This document shows, in pieces, positions 30,212-42,482 of a stretch of DNA of 64,000 bases (within the stretch, counting starts at the first letter, position 1; each line of letters opens with the position of its first letter). Below the pieces are notes generated by a model. It was given only the letters and a program-made list of their open reading frames with translations, was not told the DNA's origin and did no database searches. Made by a program: the position numbers and the translations under genes. The stretch is taken from positions 806,001-870,000 of the forward strand of contig NZ_JACHFK010000001.1 in the NCBI RefSeq assembly GCF_014201805.1, given 5' to 3'. The stretch comes from Deinococcus metalli. Lineage in GTDB: Bacteria > Deinococcota > Deinococci > Deinococcales > Deinococcaceae.

Positions 30212-30413
30212 GAGTTCGATGCAGGTGAGCCTGTCTCCGAAAACCGGACACGCTTGGTGTCGGGAGGGTCCAACCCGGCGTGACACGAACGGACGGTCTC
30301 AAACGTACCGGACGGCAACCCATCCATTCACCGCAACACTTAGAGGGGGGTTAGTGTCGCGCCCCCCCGCCACCGCCAGGGGTGCTGTTCCCAGCAATGT
30401 GACAAACGGTGGT
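30212..30413. other. intergenic stretch upstream of pckA
   Basis: No gene is supported here. The sequence is less G+C-rich than coding DNA and contains A-rich and G-run patches (GGGGGGTTAGTG around 30345). The pckA promoter follows directly. Confidence 0.5.
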
Positions 30414-30442
30414 TTGGCTGGAAGCGCTTCACTGTGGACAAT
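30414..30442 (+). promoter_or_regulatory. pckA promoter with LacI-family-like operator in the spacer
   Basis: TTGGCT (30414-30419), a 17-nt spacer and GACAAT (30437-30442). The spacer holds the palindrome GAAGCGCTTC (30421-30430) within TGGAAGCGCTTCA (30419-30431), which resembles cre and other LacI-family operators. A protein bound there would block RNA polymerase. The same 13-mer with one change lies upstream of malE (36684-36696). The leader is about 55 nt and ends in GGAGGAG. Confidence 0.7.
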
Positions 30443-30505
30443 GCGGGCCAGCCCACGATCCATCGGCCCCGCCGGGTTCCGGCCCGCGTTCACGGAGGAG
30501 TTCCA

Positions 30506-32092
<1,587 letters not shown>

Positions 32093-32107
32093 ACCGGACC
32101 CACGGCA

Positions 32108-32143
32108 GCGGCAGGCAGAGGGCTCATCGCCTCTGCCTGCCGC
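32108..32143 (+). terminator. strong hairpin after pckA
   Basis: A perfect 14-bp stem, 32108-32121 with 32130-32143 (GCGGCAGGCAGAGG and its complement). No T-tract follows, so it may stabilise the 3' end or stop polymerase with a helper. Confidence 0.7.
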
Positions 32144-32232
32144 CCTGTGCGTGGCCGTGCCCATGACGTGACGCTGACGGACCTCGCCCACCATGAGGGC
32201 ACGACACGGCACCAGCAGACAAGGAGGCAACG

Positions 32233-32430
32233 ATGACCGTCCTGACCCGCCCAGACCCCCTGACCCCGTCCGACCCCCCAGCCCCGGCCGATCCGGACGA
32301 CCGAAGGCCCAGGCTGCTGGCCGCCGTGCTGTTCGCAGCGCTCGCCGGCTTCGCGCTCGCGCACCTGGCGGTCGTGGCGGGCCTGCTGCTGCTGGCGGCG
32401 GCCGTGACCGTCGTGCTGGCCCTTCCATAA
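32233..32430 (+). CDS. 65-residue single-span membrane protein
   Basis: A small protein with a proline-rich, acidic N terminus (residues 1-24) and one or two closely spaced hydrophobic helices (RLLAAVLFAALAGFALAHLAVVAGLLLLAAAVTVVLALP, residues 27-65). The tail ends within the membrane segment. No family recognised. AGGAGG lies 7 nt before the ATG, a strong initiation site that supports it as a real gene. Confidence 0.65.
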   Translation: MTVLTRPDPLTPSDPPAPADPDDRRPRLLAAVLFAALAGFALAHLAVVAGLLLLAAAVTVVLALP

Positions 32431-32433
32431 TCA

Positions 32434-32472
32434 GCGCGCGGAGGGGCCGTTGACTGTGGCCCCTCCGCGCGC
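32434..32472. terminator. long hairpin between convergent genes
   Basis: A perfect 15-bp stem (32434-32448 with 32458-32472) with a 9-nt loop lies between the small membrane gene and malG. It lacks a T-tract on both strands and may serve both. Confidence 0.7.
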
Positions 32473-32484
32473 CGGACGTGAAGG

Positions 32485-33863
<1,379 letters not shown>

Positions 33864-33867
<4 letters not shown>

Positions 33868-35273
33868 TTGCGGGCCTCCTCGAACACGCCGGCCGCCTTG
33901 AAGTTCACGAGGCTGATGGCGAGGGTCAGGAAGAAGATGATCAGGGCGATGGCGCTGGCCAGGGCGTAGTTCTGACCGCCGCTGCTGGCGAAGGCCGTGT
34001 TGTAGCCCCACGACAGCAGGATGTCGGTGCTCTGCGCGGTGCTCTCGCGGCCTTCCTGCGCGGGGCCGCCCTGCGTGAGCAGGTAGATGATCCCGAAGTT
34101 GTTGAAGTTGAATGCGAAAGCCGAGAGCATGATCGGCGTGAACGACGTCCTGAGCAGCGGCAGCGTGATGTTCATGATCTGCTGCCAGCGGCTGGCGCCG
34201 TCGATGCTGGCGGCCTCGTACAGGTCCTCGTTGATGGTGGCCAGCGCCGAGATGGTCGCGGTCATCATGTACGGGAAGCCCAGCCACAGGTTCACGAGCA
34301 GGATGCTGACCTTGGCCCACAGCGGATCGCCCAGCCACGGCACGGCCGCGAAGCCCAGCAGGCCCAGCGACTTGTTCACGATGCCGAACTGCTGGTTGAA
34401 CAGCGCCACCCACATCTGCACGCTGATCACGGCCGGGATGGCCCACGGCAAGAACAGCAGCGTGCGGTAGATGTTGCGGCCCTTGAGGCGCTTGTTGAAC
34501 AGCAGGATGCCCAGGATCAGCCCGGCCAGCGTGTTCAGGATCACGGTACCCAGCGCGAACACCACGGTCCACACGAACACCGGCCACAGGGCGCGGCTGG
34601 CGCGCGAGAAGATGTCCTGGAAGTTCTTGAGGCCCACGCGCTCGTAGCGGTTCAGGCGCGTGGCGTTGGCGACCTTCAGCGTCTCGGCCACCGGGGCCTG
34701 CAACGTGATGGCGCTGCCGGACACGCTCGCCACCTTGGCGCGCACCGGCACCGACGCTTCCTCGTCATAGAGGATCACGGTGTCCCCGTTACACGACGGG
34801 GTGCGGCACTTGAGGTACGTAGGCAGGGTCTGACCGTCGGGCACGCTGGCCAGCGTGACGGTCCGGCGGTCGGCGCTGAGCGTCGCGCCGGTGCGCACAC
34901 CGCTGTCGGGGTTACCGCTGTTCTCGCCGGAGTAGTTCGTGAAGGCGTAATTCACGGTCAGGACGACCGGCAGCACCGTGAACGCCAGGATGAACACCAG
35001 CGCCGGGAAGATGTAGTACCAGTTGGTGATCCAAGGAAACAGCCGGTACGTGATCGGCATCAGCACGATCAGGGCCAGCAGCACCCAGATCAGGATCAGG
35101 TACGGCGGGGCGGACGCCCACACCTGGGCGGTCACGCTGGAGATCAGCCAGCCGGCCAGCGCGGCGATGCCGAGCATGACCAGCAGGATAGCGATGGCGA
35201 TCAGCACGCCGCGCGTCCCCTGGGGCGGGACCAGTGGTCGGCTGGCCGCAGGTGGGGTCATGGTCTCGATCAT
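33864..35273 (-). CDS. malF: maltose-type ABC transporter permease MalF with periplasmic insert
   Basis: A 469-residue permease, partner of MalG. Between the third and fourth hydrophobic segments lies a periplasmic domain of about 100 residues (after [14 protein letters not shown]), analogous to the P2 loop of E. coli MalF. It has a CysX4Cys pair (KCRTPSC) that could form a disulfide. The EAA loop is [26 protein letters not shown]. The ATG at 35273 has GGGAGGAAC just upstream. It follows malE after a 209-nt spacer. Confidence 0.93.
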
Positions 35274-35482
35274 TTGTTCCTCCCTATCAATCCGGTTCGC
35301 CCATGATGAATCGAAATCCCGCGTTTAGCAAGAGCAAAACAGGATTGTATGAGACGTTCGGCATTCCACTCCAGAACATGCGCCCCCGTCACACAACGGA
35401 ACGGAATCTCTTGCCTTCCCTACGGGATTGGCAACGATTCCGTCCTGTTTCCGGGCATGGCCCGGCGTTCCATTGACTAGAC
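35274..35482. other. malE-malF intergenic spacer with repeat segment
   Basis: This 209-nt spacer has lower G+C than the genes. It contains the 19-mer GATTCCGTCCTGTTTCCGG (35436-35454), found in nearly the same form at 42343-42361, and the short inverted repeat CCGGGC-ATG-GCCCGG just beyond it. A long spacer here may let malE be expressed above malFG through partial termination. Confidence 0.5.
35436..35454 (+). repeat. dispersed repeat copy
   Basis: The 19-nt segment here matches 42343-42361 at 17 of 19 positions. Both copies are intergenic and lie beside further GGAATC/GATTCC motifs. Confidence 0.5.
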
Positions 35483-36664
35483 TTACTTGATGTTGCCGTT
35501 GATCTCGGTCACGGCCTTGTTCAGGATCGAGTCGTAATCCTGGTTGGGCTTCTGCACGCTCTGGGCGATCGCGGCGCTCCACGGTCCCCACACCGCGCCC
35601 ATCGCGGGCACGTTGGGCATGGGCGTGCCGGCCGAGATGGACTTGCCGAAGCCCACGACCACCGGGTCGGCCTTGAGCTTGGTGCGGGCCGACAGGCTGA
35701 CCGGAATGCGGCCGCCGGCCTTGTTGAACGACACCTGCGCGTCGCCGGTGGCCACCGCCTTGGCGAACTGCGCGGCGAGCGCCTTGTTCTTGCTGTAGGC
35801 GTTGATCATGGTGCCCTGCACGCCGACGAAGGGGCTCCACTTGCCGGTCGCGCCGGGAGGCGTGGGGAACGCCGTGATGCCGTAGTCGACGCCGGCCTTC
35901 TTGATGTCGCCCATGTCCCACGGACCGGTGAGCAGCATAGCCAGCTTGCCGTCCACGAAGGCGCTCTTGGCGGCGCCGCCGTCCACGCCCTCGGGCACGA
36001 GATTGTACTTGTAACGCAGGTCGTTCAGGAACGCGCTGGCCTTGTCGGCGCCGGCGTTGGCCAGGCCGACGTCCTTGGTGTTCAGGGTGCCGCCGTTGTT
36101 CTTGAAGACGTAGCCGCCGTACGCGCTGATCACGCCGTACTGCATGTACGCGTTGGACAGGTCAGCCAGGTAGCCGAACTTGCCGTTGCCGGTGTTCGAC
36201 TGCGCGACCTTCAGGAAGTCGGCCCACGTGGTGGGAGCGTTCGGCACCAGCTTCTTGTTGTACACGACGGCCACGGCCTCGGCGTACATGGGGATGCCGA
36301 ACAGCTTGCCCTGGTACGTCATGGCGTTCACGGCGGTCTTGTCGAGGTCGGTCTTGGACGTGACGTACTTGTCCATCGGCTCGATCACGCCGGCGGCGGC
36401 GAGGGCGCCGAGCTGGTCGTGCGGCAGGGTCAGCAGCAGGTCCGGGCCCTGGCCCTTGGGCGCGGCCTGGATGAACTTGTCCTTCATCTGGTCGAGCGGC
36501 ACGGTGACGATGTTGACCTGATTGCCGGTCTTCTTCTGGAAGGCGGCGGCCTGATCCTTGAGCCACGCCAGTTCAGGGCCGCCGAAGTGCGACCAGACGG
36601 TGAGGGTGGCGGCGCCGGCCTGGGTGGCGAGGGCGAGGGACAGGAGGGTGAGTGCTTTTTTCAT
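35483..36664 (-). CDS. malE: maltose/maltodextrin-type substrate-binding protein
   Basis: A 393-residue extracytoplasmic sugar-binding protein. It starts with a signal peptide (MKKALTLLSLALATQAGA). LTVWSHFGGPELAWLKDQAAAFQKKTGNQVNIVTVPLDQMKDKF is the classic start of the mature MalE family, and TGPWDMGDIKKAGVDYGITAFPTPPG is the hinge region. The ligand is probably maltose or maltodextrin. The ATG at 36664 has AAGGAG upstream. A near-consensus promoter and a LacI-family-like operator precede it, and malF and malG follow. Confidence 0.93.
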   Translation of the reverse strand: MKKALTLLSLALATQAGAATLTVWSHFGGPELAWLKDQAAAFQKKTGNQVNIVTVPLDQMKDKFIQAAPKGQGPDLLLTLPHDQLGALAAAGVIEPMDKYVTSKTDLDKTAVNAMTYQGKLFGIPMYAEAVAVVYNKKLVPNAPTTWADFLKVAQSNTGNGKFGYLADLSNAYMQYGVISAYGGYVFKNNGGTLNTKDVGLANAGADKASAFLNDLRYKYNLVPEGVDGGAAKSAFVDGKLAMLLTGPWDMGDIKKAGVDYGITAFPTPPGATGKWSPFVGVQGTMINAYSKNKALAAQFAKAVATGDAQVSFNKAGGRIPVSLSARTKLKADPVVVGFGKSISAGTPMPNVPAMGAVWGPWSAAIAQSVQKPNQDYDSILNKAVTEINGNIK

Positions 36665-36683
36665 GGGACTCCTTGACGCGTGG

Positions 36684-36696
36684 TGAACCGCTTCCA
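36684..36696 (-). promoter_or_regulatory. LacI-family-like operator upstream of malE
   Basis: On the minus strand TGGAAGCGGTTCA differs by one base from the site in the pckA promoter (TGGAAGCGCTTCA). It lies in the malE leader, about 80 nt downstream of the likely transcription start, where a bound repressor could act as a roadblock. Confidence 0.6.
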
Positions 36697-36780
36697 TAAC
36701 GGAGGCGTGCCGCGGCGCAGCGGAGATGTCGCTGCGCTTGGGGTGAGCGCCGGCGGCTCGTATTCGGGATGCTCGTCGGC

Positions 36781-36809
36781 ATTATAGGTTCCGCCGCCTG
36801 ACTTGACAA
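36781..36809 (-). promoter_or_regulatory. malE promoter
   Basis: Minus strand: TTGTCA (36809-36804), a 17-nt spacer and a perfect TATAAT (36786-36781). This is the best sigma-70-type promoter in the window. It implies a leader of about 110 nt. Confidence 0.8.
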
Positions 36810-36914
36810 TGATCAGACGGCTGACTTTTACCGCTACAGTCACCATTTTGTGACCTTCGACGCACTCGTGGGCGGGTGGTCACGAGGCCAATGACCGTCC
36901 CAGGACATTTGAGA

Positions 36915-36945
36915 CCTGACCGACCGGTCAGGCGGGGCGTATCAT
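36915..36945 (+). promoter_or_regulatory. MFS gene promoter with TetR-type operator
   Basis: CCTGACCG-AC-CGGTCAGG (36915-36932) is a perfect 8-bp inverted repeat, typical of TetR operators. It contains a possible -35 (CTGACC, 36916-36921). TATCAT (36940-36945) is the -10 and ends 6 nt before the ATG at 36952, a leaderless arrangement. The regulator gene is not adjacent. Confidence 0.6.
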
Positions 36946-36951
36946 GCCACC

Positions 36952-38199
36952 ATGACGGCCACCATTCCCCCGAGCGGCCCCACGGGCCGGGCCAAGTTGA
37001 TCCTGTTCCTGACCATCTTCAGCGCCATGCTGGGCCTGAGCATCCTCTTCCCGATCATCGCGCCGCTGGGCCGCGAACTCGGTCTGAGCGAGACGCAGAC
37101 CGCGTGGTTCTCGACCGCGTACTCGCTGATGCAGTTCGTGTTCTCGCCCATCTGGGGCGCGCGCAGCGAACGCAGCGGGCGCAAACCCGTGCTGCTGCTG
37201 GGGCTGTGCGGCTTCGCGCTGTCGTTTGGGCTGTTCGGCGTGATCGCGGACCTAGGCCTGCGCGGCGTGCTGGGCGGCACGGCCCTGTTTGCCCTGCTGG
37301 TCGCCGCGCGCGTGCTGGGCGGCATGCTCTCCAGCGCCACGCTGCCCACCGCCCAGGCGATGATGGCCGACCTGAGCGCCGCCGGCGACCGCGCGGCCGG
37401 CATGGGCCTGATCGGCGCCGCCTTCGGCCTGGGCGTGGTGTTCGGCCCCGGCCTGGGCGCCCTGCTGAGCACCCTGGGCCTGACCGCGCCGGTGTACTTC
37501 AGCGCCGCGCTGGGGCTGCTGACCGCCGTGGTGGCCGCCCGCGTGCTGCCCGAGACCCGGCACGCCCGCGGCGCCGCGGTCACCGGCACCGACCGCCGGA
37601 CCCTCTTCGCGCGCCCCGGCATTCCGCTGTTCCTGGCGCTGAGCGCCCTGACCACCCTGGCGTCCGTGGGCATGGAGCAGACCATCGGCTTCTTCGTGCA
37701 GGACACCCTGCACCTCACCCCGGCCGGGGCGGCGCGCTCGGTGGGCGGCATGCTCGCGGTGTTCGGCGTGGTGGCCGCGCTGGTGCAGGGCGGCGCGATC
37801 CGCCCGCTCGCCAAGCGGGTGCCGCCCACCCCGCTGATCGCCACCGGTCTGGCCGTGATGGGCGCCGGCATGCTGCTGCTCCCGGGTATGACCTCGTTCT
37901 GGCCGATCACCGCCGCCCTGGCCGTGATCGGCGTGGGGAGCGCGGTCCTCAGCCCCAGCCTGAGCGCCGCCCTGAGCCTGAGCGTGGGCGAGGACGAGCA
38001 GGGCACCGTGGCCGGCCTGAACTCCAGCGCCCTGGCCCTGGGCCGCATGACTGGCCCGCTGATCGGCACGGGCCTGTACCAGCACGTCGGCCACGGCGCT
38101 CCGTACCTGCTGAGCGGCGGCGTGCTGGGCGCGGCATTGCTGTGGACGCTGGTCGTCCGGCCCAAGGTCACGGCGCAGACGCCCGTGCCCAACTCCTGA
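36952..38199 (+). CDS. MFS family efflux transporter
   Basis: A 415-residue major facilitator with twelve hydrophobic segments. The MFS motif A is at [17 protein letters not shown] (about residues 65-80), and motif C-like residues [19 protein letters not shown] (about 155-173) place it among drug:proton antiporters with 12 or 14 spans. The central loop is at residues 195-215. Substrate is unknown. The TetR-type palindrome in its promoter suggests induction by the exported compound. Confidence 0.9.
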   Translation: MTATIPPSGPTGRAKLILFLTIFSAMLGLSILFPIIAPLGRELGLSETQTAWFSTAYSLMQFVFSPIWGARSERSGRKPVLLLGLCGFALSFGLFGVIADLGLRGVLGGTALFALLVAARVLGGMLSSATLPTAQAMMADLSAAGDRAAGMGLIGAAFGLGVVFGPGLGALLSTLGLTAPVYFSAALGLLTAVVAARVLPETRHARGAAVTGTDRRTLFARPGIPLFLALSALTTLASVGMEQTIGFFVQDTLHLTPAGAARSVGGMLAVFGVVAALVQGGAIRPLAKRVPPTPLIATGLAVMGAGMLLLPGMTSFWPITAALAVIGVGSAVLSPSLSAALSLSVGEDEQGTVAGLNSSALALGRMTGPLIGTGLYQHVGHGAPYLLSGGVLGAALLWTLVVRPKVTAQTPVPNS

Positions 38200-38245
38200 C
38201 CGGCCGGCGCAGTGGGCAGACGGCCGTGATCACTCGCGCGGGCCG

Positions 38246-38251
38246 TATGCT
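38246..38251 (+). promoter_or_regulatory. -10 hexamer TATGCT, leaderless type
   Basis: TATGCT ends 6 nt before the ATG at 38258. Confidence 0.45.
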
Positions 38252-38257
38252 GGCCGG

Positions 38258-39526
38258 ATGACCCGTCCCTCCACTCCGTCCCGCCGGCCGGTGCCGCCCA
38301 ATCCGGCCAGAGACCTCGGCGTGCGCGTCCTGATGCGCGTGATGGCCGGGGACGCCTTCGCCGCGCCGGCGCTGGACGCCGCGCTGGCCGGCGCCCACCT
38401 CAGCGCCCGCGACGCCGGGCTCGCCACGCACCTCGTGTACGGCACGCTGCGCCGCCACGCCAGCCTGCGCGCGGCGCTGGCACCGCTGCTGAGCGCCGAC
38501 ACCCACCCGAAGGTGTGGACCCTGCTGCTGGCCGGCACCTTCGAGAAGCTGCACCTGGGCACGCCCGCGCACGCGGTGGTCAGCGAGTACGTGAACCTCG
38601 CACGCGACGCCCGGCTGGCCCCACCGGGGCTGGTGAACGCCGTGCTGCGGCGCGTCGAGCCCGTGCCCACATCGCCCGCTGCCGAGCTGCCAGGGTGGCT
38701 GGCCGACATCGTCCACGACGCCTACGGCACACAGGCGAACGCCGTGATGGCCAGCCTGCTCGAACCGCAACCGCTGTGGCTGAGCCTGTCGGACGCGGGC
38801 GTCGCGTCCCTGGTCGCGGAGGGCAGCACGGTCACGCCCGGCCCGCAGGGGGTCGACCGGGTAGAGCTTGCCCGGCCGCTGCGCGAGACCGCCGCGTACA
38901 CAGACGGTCAGGCGCAGCCGATCAACCCGGCCAGCCTGGCGTGTGTGGCGGCGCTGGGCGACGTGCAGGGCGCGCGGGTGCTGGACCTGGCCGGAGGCGC
39001 GGGCATCAAGGCGGCAATGCTCGCGGCGCGCGGCGCGGCCGTGACCAGCGTCGACGTGCAGGCCCGCAAGCACGCGGCCGCCCGCCGGAACCTGCGTCGT
39101 CTGGGCCTGGACGCGGCGTTCGTCACGCACGACCTGACGCAGCCGCTGGACGTGGAACCGGCGGCGCTGGTGCTGCTTGACGCGCCGTGCACCGGCACCG
39201 GCACGCTGCGCAGCCACCCGGAGATCAAACTGCGCCTCACCCCGGACGGCGTGCGGGCCGCGGCCGTGCTCCAGACGCAGCTGCTCGACACCGCCGCGGC
39301 CGTGGTCGCTCCCGGCGGCGTGCTGGTCTACTCGGTGTGCTCGGTCACGCCGGAGGAGGGCCGGAATGTCATCGCGTCCTTCCTGAACACGCACCCGGCC
39401 TTCCACGCCGAGGCCGTGCCCGGCGTGACCGTGCCGCACGTGCCGGCCGGCCCCGGCGTCCTGACGGTGCCCACGGACGGCGTCGACGGGTTCTTCATCG
39501 CCCGGCTGCGCCGCGCGGACGCCTAG
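38258..39526 (+). CDS. RsmB/Nop2-type rRNA m5C methyltransferase
   Basis: A 422-residue S-adenosylmethionine-dependent RNA methyltransferase of the RsmB type (16S rRNA m5C967 in E. coli). An N-terminal NusB-like RNA-binding domain (about 20-140) precedes the catalytic domain. The SAM site is [19 protein letters not shown] (about 245-262). The two cysteines used in catalysis are in [19 protein letters not shown] and [12 protein letters not shown]. The exact target base is not certain. Its stop shares the palindrome CTAG with the stop of the convergent deoD gene. Confidence 0.92.
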   Translation: MTRPSTPSRRPVPPNPARDLGVRVLMRVMAGDAFAAPALDAALAGAHLSARDAGLATHLVYGTLRRHASLRAALAPLLSADTHPKVWTLLLAGTFEKLHLGTPAHAVVSEYVNLARDARLAPPGLVNAVLRRVEPVPTSPAAELPGWLADIVHDAYGTQANAVMASLLEPQPLWLSLSDAGVASLVAEGSTVTPGPQGVDRVELARPLRETAAYTDGQAQPINPASLACVAALGDVQGARVLDLAGGAGIKAAMLAARGAAVTSVDVQARKHAAARRNLRRLGLDAAFVTHDLTQPLDVEPAALVLLDAPCTGTGTLRSHPEIKLRLTPDGVRAAAVLQTQLLDTAAAVVAPGGVLVYSVCSVTPEEGRNVIASFLNTHPAFHAEAVPGVTVPHVPAGPGVLTVPTDGVDGFFIARLRRADA

Positions 39527-40230
39527 AGGCCCAGCGCGGCGTCCAGGGCGATCTCGATCATCGCGTGGAAGGTCGACTGCCGCTCTTCGGCGGTGGTCTC
39601 CTCGCGCGTGACGAGATGGTCGCTGATGGTCAGGATGGTCAGGGCCCTGACGCCGTACTTGGCGGCCAGGGTGTACAGGCCGGCCGCTTCCATCTCGACG
39701 GCCAGCACGCCGTACTGTGCCCACAGCCGGTACTGCTCGAAGTCGTCGTGGTAGAAGGTGTCGCTACTCATGATGTTGCCGACGTGCGTGGCGTGCCCAC
39801 GTTCGCGCGCCAGCCGCGCCGCGCGTTCCAGCAGCCCAAAGTCCGCGATGGGCGCGAAGGTCTTGGCCCCGAACCGGATGGTGTTGATGTTGCTGTCGGT
39901 GCATGCCGCCTGCGCGAGCACCACGTCGCGCACGTGCACGTGCTCCTGGTAGCTGCCGGCCGTGCCGACGCGGATCAGGGTCTTGCAGCCGTAGTCCTGG
40001 ATGAGTTCGTTCACGTAGATCATCGAGGACGCGATGCCCATGCCGGTGCCCTGCACGCTCACGCGCTGGCCACGGTACGTGCCGGTGTAGCCGTTCATGC
40101 CGCGCACGGTGTTGTGCAACGTGGGATTGTCGAAGAAGGTCTCGGCGATGTGCGTGGCGCGCAGGGGATCGCCGGGCAGCAGGACGGTCTCGGCGATCTG
40201 GCCCGGCTGGGCGCTCAGGTGAATGCTCAT
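39523..40230 (-). CDS. deoD: purine nucleoside phosphorylase, DeoD type
   Basis: Phosphorolyses purine (deoxy)nucleosides to base plus (deoxy)ribose-1-phosphate in nucleotide salvage. The 235-residue length is that of the hexameric DeoD class. Landmarks are [14 protein letters not shown] (phosphate and ribose contacts), [36 protein letters not shown] and the VEMEAAGLY motif followed by TISDH, where the aspartate protonates the base. The ATG at 40230 lies 7 nt after TAGCCT. Confidence 0.95.
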   Translation of the reverse strand: MSIHLSAQPGQIAETVLLPGDPLRATHIAETFFDNPTLHNTVRGMNGYTGTYRGQRVSVQGTGMGIASSMIYVNELIQDYGCKTLIRVGTAGSYQEHVHVRDVVLAQAACTDSNINTIRFGAKTFAPIADFGLLERAARLARERGHATHVGNIMSSDTFYHDDFEQYRLWAQYGVLAVEMEAAGLYTLAAKYGVRALTILTISDHLVTREETTAEERQSTFHAMIEIALDAALGL

Positions 40231-40237
40231 GGTCGTC

Positions 40238-40243
40238 AGGCTA
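40238..40243 (-). promoter_or_regulatory. -10 hexamer TAGCCT for deoD
   Basis: Minus-strand TAGCCT ends 7 nt before the deoD ATG. Confidence 0.4.
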
Positions 40244-40258
40244 GCAGGGGCGGGCGCC

Positions 40259-41446
40259 TCAGCGTTCGGCCAGCGCCGTGGCCACAGCCGCCAAAAAGTC
40301 GGCGGGCTGTTCGGTCTGGCCCTGCGCGAGCGCCGGTTTGCCGCCCCCCTTGCCGCCGGTGTGGGCCAGCACCTGCCGCAGCAGCGCTCCGGCGTCCACG
40401 TCCGCCCGGCCCGAGCCGACACCGCAGCGCCCGGCGGGCGTGACGGCCGCGACCACGTCGCCTACCCCGGCCGCGCTCAGCACGGGCAGTAGCAGGGCGG
40501 GGTCGTCCACGGCCACGGCCCGCAGGACGGCGGTGCCGACGACCTGCGCCGCCGTGCCCGCGACCAGCGTCCGGGCGTGGGCGTGCCGCAGCGTGTCCAG
40601 CTCGGCGTGCAGGGCGTCCCGCTCGGCCCGCAGCGCGTCCACCCGTTCGGTCACGCGGGCCACCGGCACGCTGAAACTCTGGGCCAGGGCGCGGGCACTC
40701 CTGTACACGCCGCTCAGGTACGCGCTCGCCTCCTCGCCAGCCATGAAGACCACGCGGGTCAGGCCGCCCTTGATGCGCTCGGTGCGCAGGACCACGACCG
40801 GCGCGGCCATTGCGGCGCGCGGCACGTGGGTGCCGCCACACGCGCTCACGTCGAAGGGCGTGCCGGCGGCGTCCTGGAAGATCACCAGCCGCACCTGACC
40901 CCGCACCTTCGCCGTTCGCCGCAGCGGGTAGCGGCCCAAGTCGTCCTCGGCCACCACGGGCGTCGCAAGGATCAGGTCGCCGCGCCCGAGCGTCTTGCGC
41001 AGCAGCGCCTCGGCGGCGTAGACGTCCTCCTCGCCGGGATCGCCGCGCAGGTCGAGGGTGCACTCGGGCGACGTCATGCTGACCGCCTCCACGGCGAACG
41101 CCGGGTTCACGCGCGCAAAGGCCTGCGCGAGCAGGTGCTCGCCGGAATGCCGCTGCGTGTGCCGCCAGCGGCTGCCGGCGTCCACGGTGCCGCTCACCGC
41201 CGCGCCGAGAGTGGGCATATCTCCGTCCAGCTCGTGCCAGATCTCCCCCGTCGCCTTCACCTTTCGGGTCGTGGTGACGTGCGCGGAGCCGCCCGGCCAC
41301 GCCAGATCGCCCACGTCGCCCGGCTGGCCGCCGCCCTCGGGGTAGAAGGCGGTGGCGTCGAGCTGAAGGCGCGGGCCGTCCACGGCCGTGACGGTGGCCG
41401 TGAAGTCCAGGCGGGGCGGCAAGTCGTGGTACAGGGCGCGGGTCAT
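40259..41446 (-). CDS. alanyl-tRNA editing protein, AlaX-L type with DHHA1 domain
   Basis: A 395-residue free-standing editing enzyme related to the editing half of alanyl-tRNA synthetase. It should deacylate Ser-tRNA(Ala) or Gly-tRNA(Ala). [13 protein letters not shown] marks the N-terminal domain. The zinc site is HSGEH (about residues 99-103) plus CGGTH near residue 195. After a linker with a coiled-coil ([23 protein letters not shown]), the C-terminal DHHA1 domain ends in [14 protein letters not shown], the typical tRNA-binding Gly-rich end. It is divergent from prmA. Confidence 0.92.
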   Translation of the reverse strand: MTRALYHDLPPRLDFTATVTAVDGPRLQLDATAFYPEGGGQPGDVGDLAWPGGSAHVTTTRKVKATGEIWHELDGDMPTLGAAVSGTVDAGSRWRHTQRHSGEHLLAQAFARVNPAFAVEAVSMTSPECTLDLRGDPGEEDVYAAEALLRKTLGRGDLILATPVVAEDDLGRYPLRRTAKVRGQVRLVIFQDAAGTPFDVSACGGTHVPRAAMAAPVVVLRTERIKGGLTRVVFMAGEEASAYLSGVYRSARALAQSFSVPVARVTERVDALRAERDALHAELDTLRHAHARTLVAGTAAQVVGTAVLRAVAVDDPALLLPVLSAAGVGDVVAAVTPAGRCGVGSGRADVDAGALLRQVLAHTGGKGGGKPALAQGQTEQPADFLAAVATALAER

Positions 41447-41453
41447 GACCGGC

Positions 41454-41509
41454 AGGGTAAAGCCTGCACGCGGCCCGGAACGGTGAGGGCCGGCAGGCCC
41501 GGCTACACT
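41454..41509. promoter_or_regulatory. divergent leaderless-type promoters of the AlaX gene and prmA
   Basis: Minus strand: TACCCT (41459-41454) ends 7 nt before the ATG at 41446. Plus strand: TACACT (41504-41509) ends 6 nt before the ATG at 41516. Confidence 0.5.
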
Positions 41510-41515
41510 CGGGGC

Positions 41516-42328
41516 ATGCTCGTGTACCACCTGCCCGGCACCTTCGACACCCGCGACGCGCACCTCGACCTGCTGTGGAGCGCCGGCGCGACCGGCCTGG
41601 AGGAACGCGCCGGCGTGATCCGCGCGTACTTCGACGACCAGACGGACCTGCCCGCGCCCGTAGCGGACGGCGAGTGGCGGCAAGAAGCCGACCAGGACTG
41701 GCTGGCCGAGTTCAAGGCGACCCTGCGGCCCGTCACGGCCGGGCGCGTGACCATCGTGCCGCCGTGGCTCACGCACGAGGTCCCGGCTGGGCAGGTGCCG
41801 CTGATCATCGAGCCGGGGATGGCCTTTGGCACCGGACACCACGCGACCACGCGCATGGCCGTCGAGGCGCTCTCACAGCTCGACCTGAGCGGCCTGGGCG
41901 TGCTCGACGTGGGCACCGGCAGCGGCGTGTTGGCCATCGCGGCCACGCTGCTGGGCGCGGAGCACGCGCTGGGCGTGGACATCGATCCGCAGACCATTCC
42001 CATCGCGCAGGAGAACGCGGAGATCAACGGTGTGCCCGCCGGCCGCGCCGTTTTCGTCGAGGGCACGCTGGGCAGCGACCTGCCGGAACACACGGCGCCG
42101 GACGCCACCTATGACGTGCTGGTGGCCAACCTCTACGCCGAGCTGCACGACCTGCTGGCCGGCGAGTACGCGGCCCACCTGCGGCCCGGCGGCCCGCTGA
42201 TCCTGACGGGCATCCTGACCGGGAAACTCCCGCTGGTGCAGGACGCCCTGGCACGCGAGGCCTTCGCGGACGTGACGGTGCGGCACAACGGCGAGTGGGC
42301 GCTGGTCACAGCCCGCGCGCCGCAGTGA
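41516..42328 (+). CDS. prmA: ribosomal protein L11 methyltransferase
   Basis: Methylates amino groups of ribosomal protein L11. The 270-residue protein has the short N-terminal L11-recognition domain and the SAM-dependent catalytic domain. [15 protein letters not shown] is the PrmA hallmark loop (about residues 103-117), followed by [20 protein letters not shown] and the [13 protein letters not shown] motif. The ATG at 41516 is 6 nt after TACACT. rsmE follows after a 154-nt spacer that holds repeat sequence. Confidence 0.95.
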   Translation: MLVYHLPGTFDTRDAHLDLLWSAGATGLEERAGVIRAYFDDQTDLPAPVADGEWRQEADQDWLAEFKATLRPVTAGRVTIVPPWLTHEVPAGQVPLIIEPGMAFGTGHHATTRMAVEALSQLDLSGLGVLDVGTGSGVLAIAATLLGAEHALGVDIDPQTIPIAQENAEINGVPAGRAVFVEGTLGSDLPEHTAPDATYDVLVANLYAELHDLLAGEYAAHLRPGGPLILTGILTGKLPLVQDALAREAFADVTVRHNGEWALVTARAPQ

Positions 42329-42482
42329 CACGGATTCCGATGGATTCCGTCCTATTTTCGGAATCACTCCGACCGCAGGAAGAAGGACAAGATACGGATG
42401 GCCGGGAAGCGGACTGGGACAGCTCCGCAGGAGAGAACCATCCAGCGCTTTCCCGAGTGTTCCGGAACTGGATGGAATCCGT
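42329..42482. other. intergenic repeat-like element between prmA and rsmE
   Basis: About 150 nt, noticeably less G+C-rich than its neighbours. It is bounded by ACGGATTCC (42330-42338) and its exact inverse GGAATCCGT (42474-42482). Inside are a second ATGGATTCCGT and the 19-mer shared with 35436-35454. The layout resembles a short non-autonomous or REP-like repeat unit. No gene is supported. Confidence 0.5.
42343..42361 (+). repeat. dispersed repeat copy
   Basis: GATTCCGTCCTATTTTCGG here matches 35436-35454 at 17 of 19 positions. Confidence 0.5.

Noticed and set aside
33868..34587. Upstream extension of the malG frame to 700 codons
   Set aside because: It lies inside malF in another frame. 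The GTGA overlap at 33864-33867 is the natural start.
36839..36854. GTCAC-N6-GTGAC as a possible CRP site upstream of malE
   Set aside because: The half-sites are in the opposite order to the CRP consensus TGTGA-N6-TCACA, and the repeat is only 5 bp.
38168..39724. 518-codon frame on the minus strand
   Set aside because: Antisense to the RsmB-type methyltransferase, with no recognisable domain.
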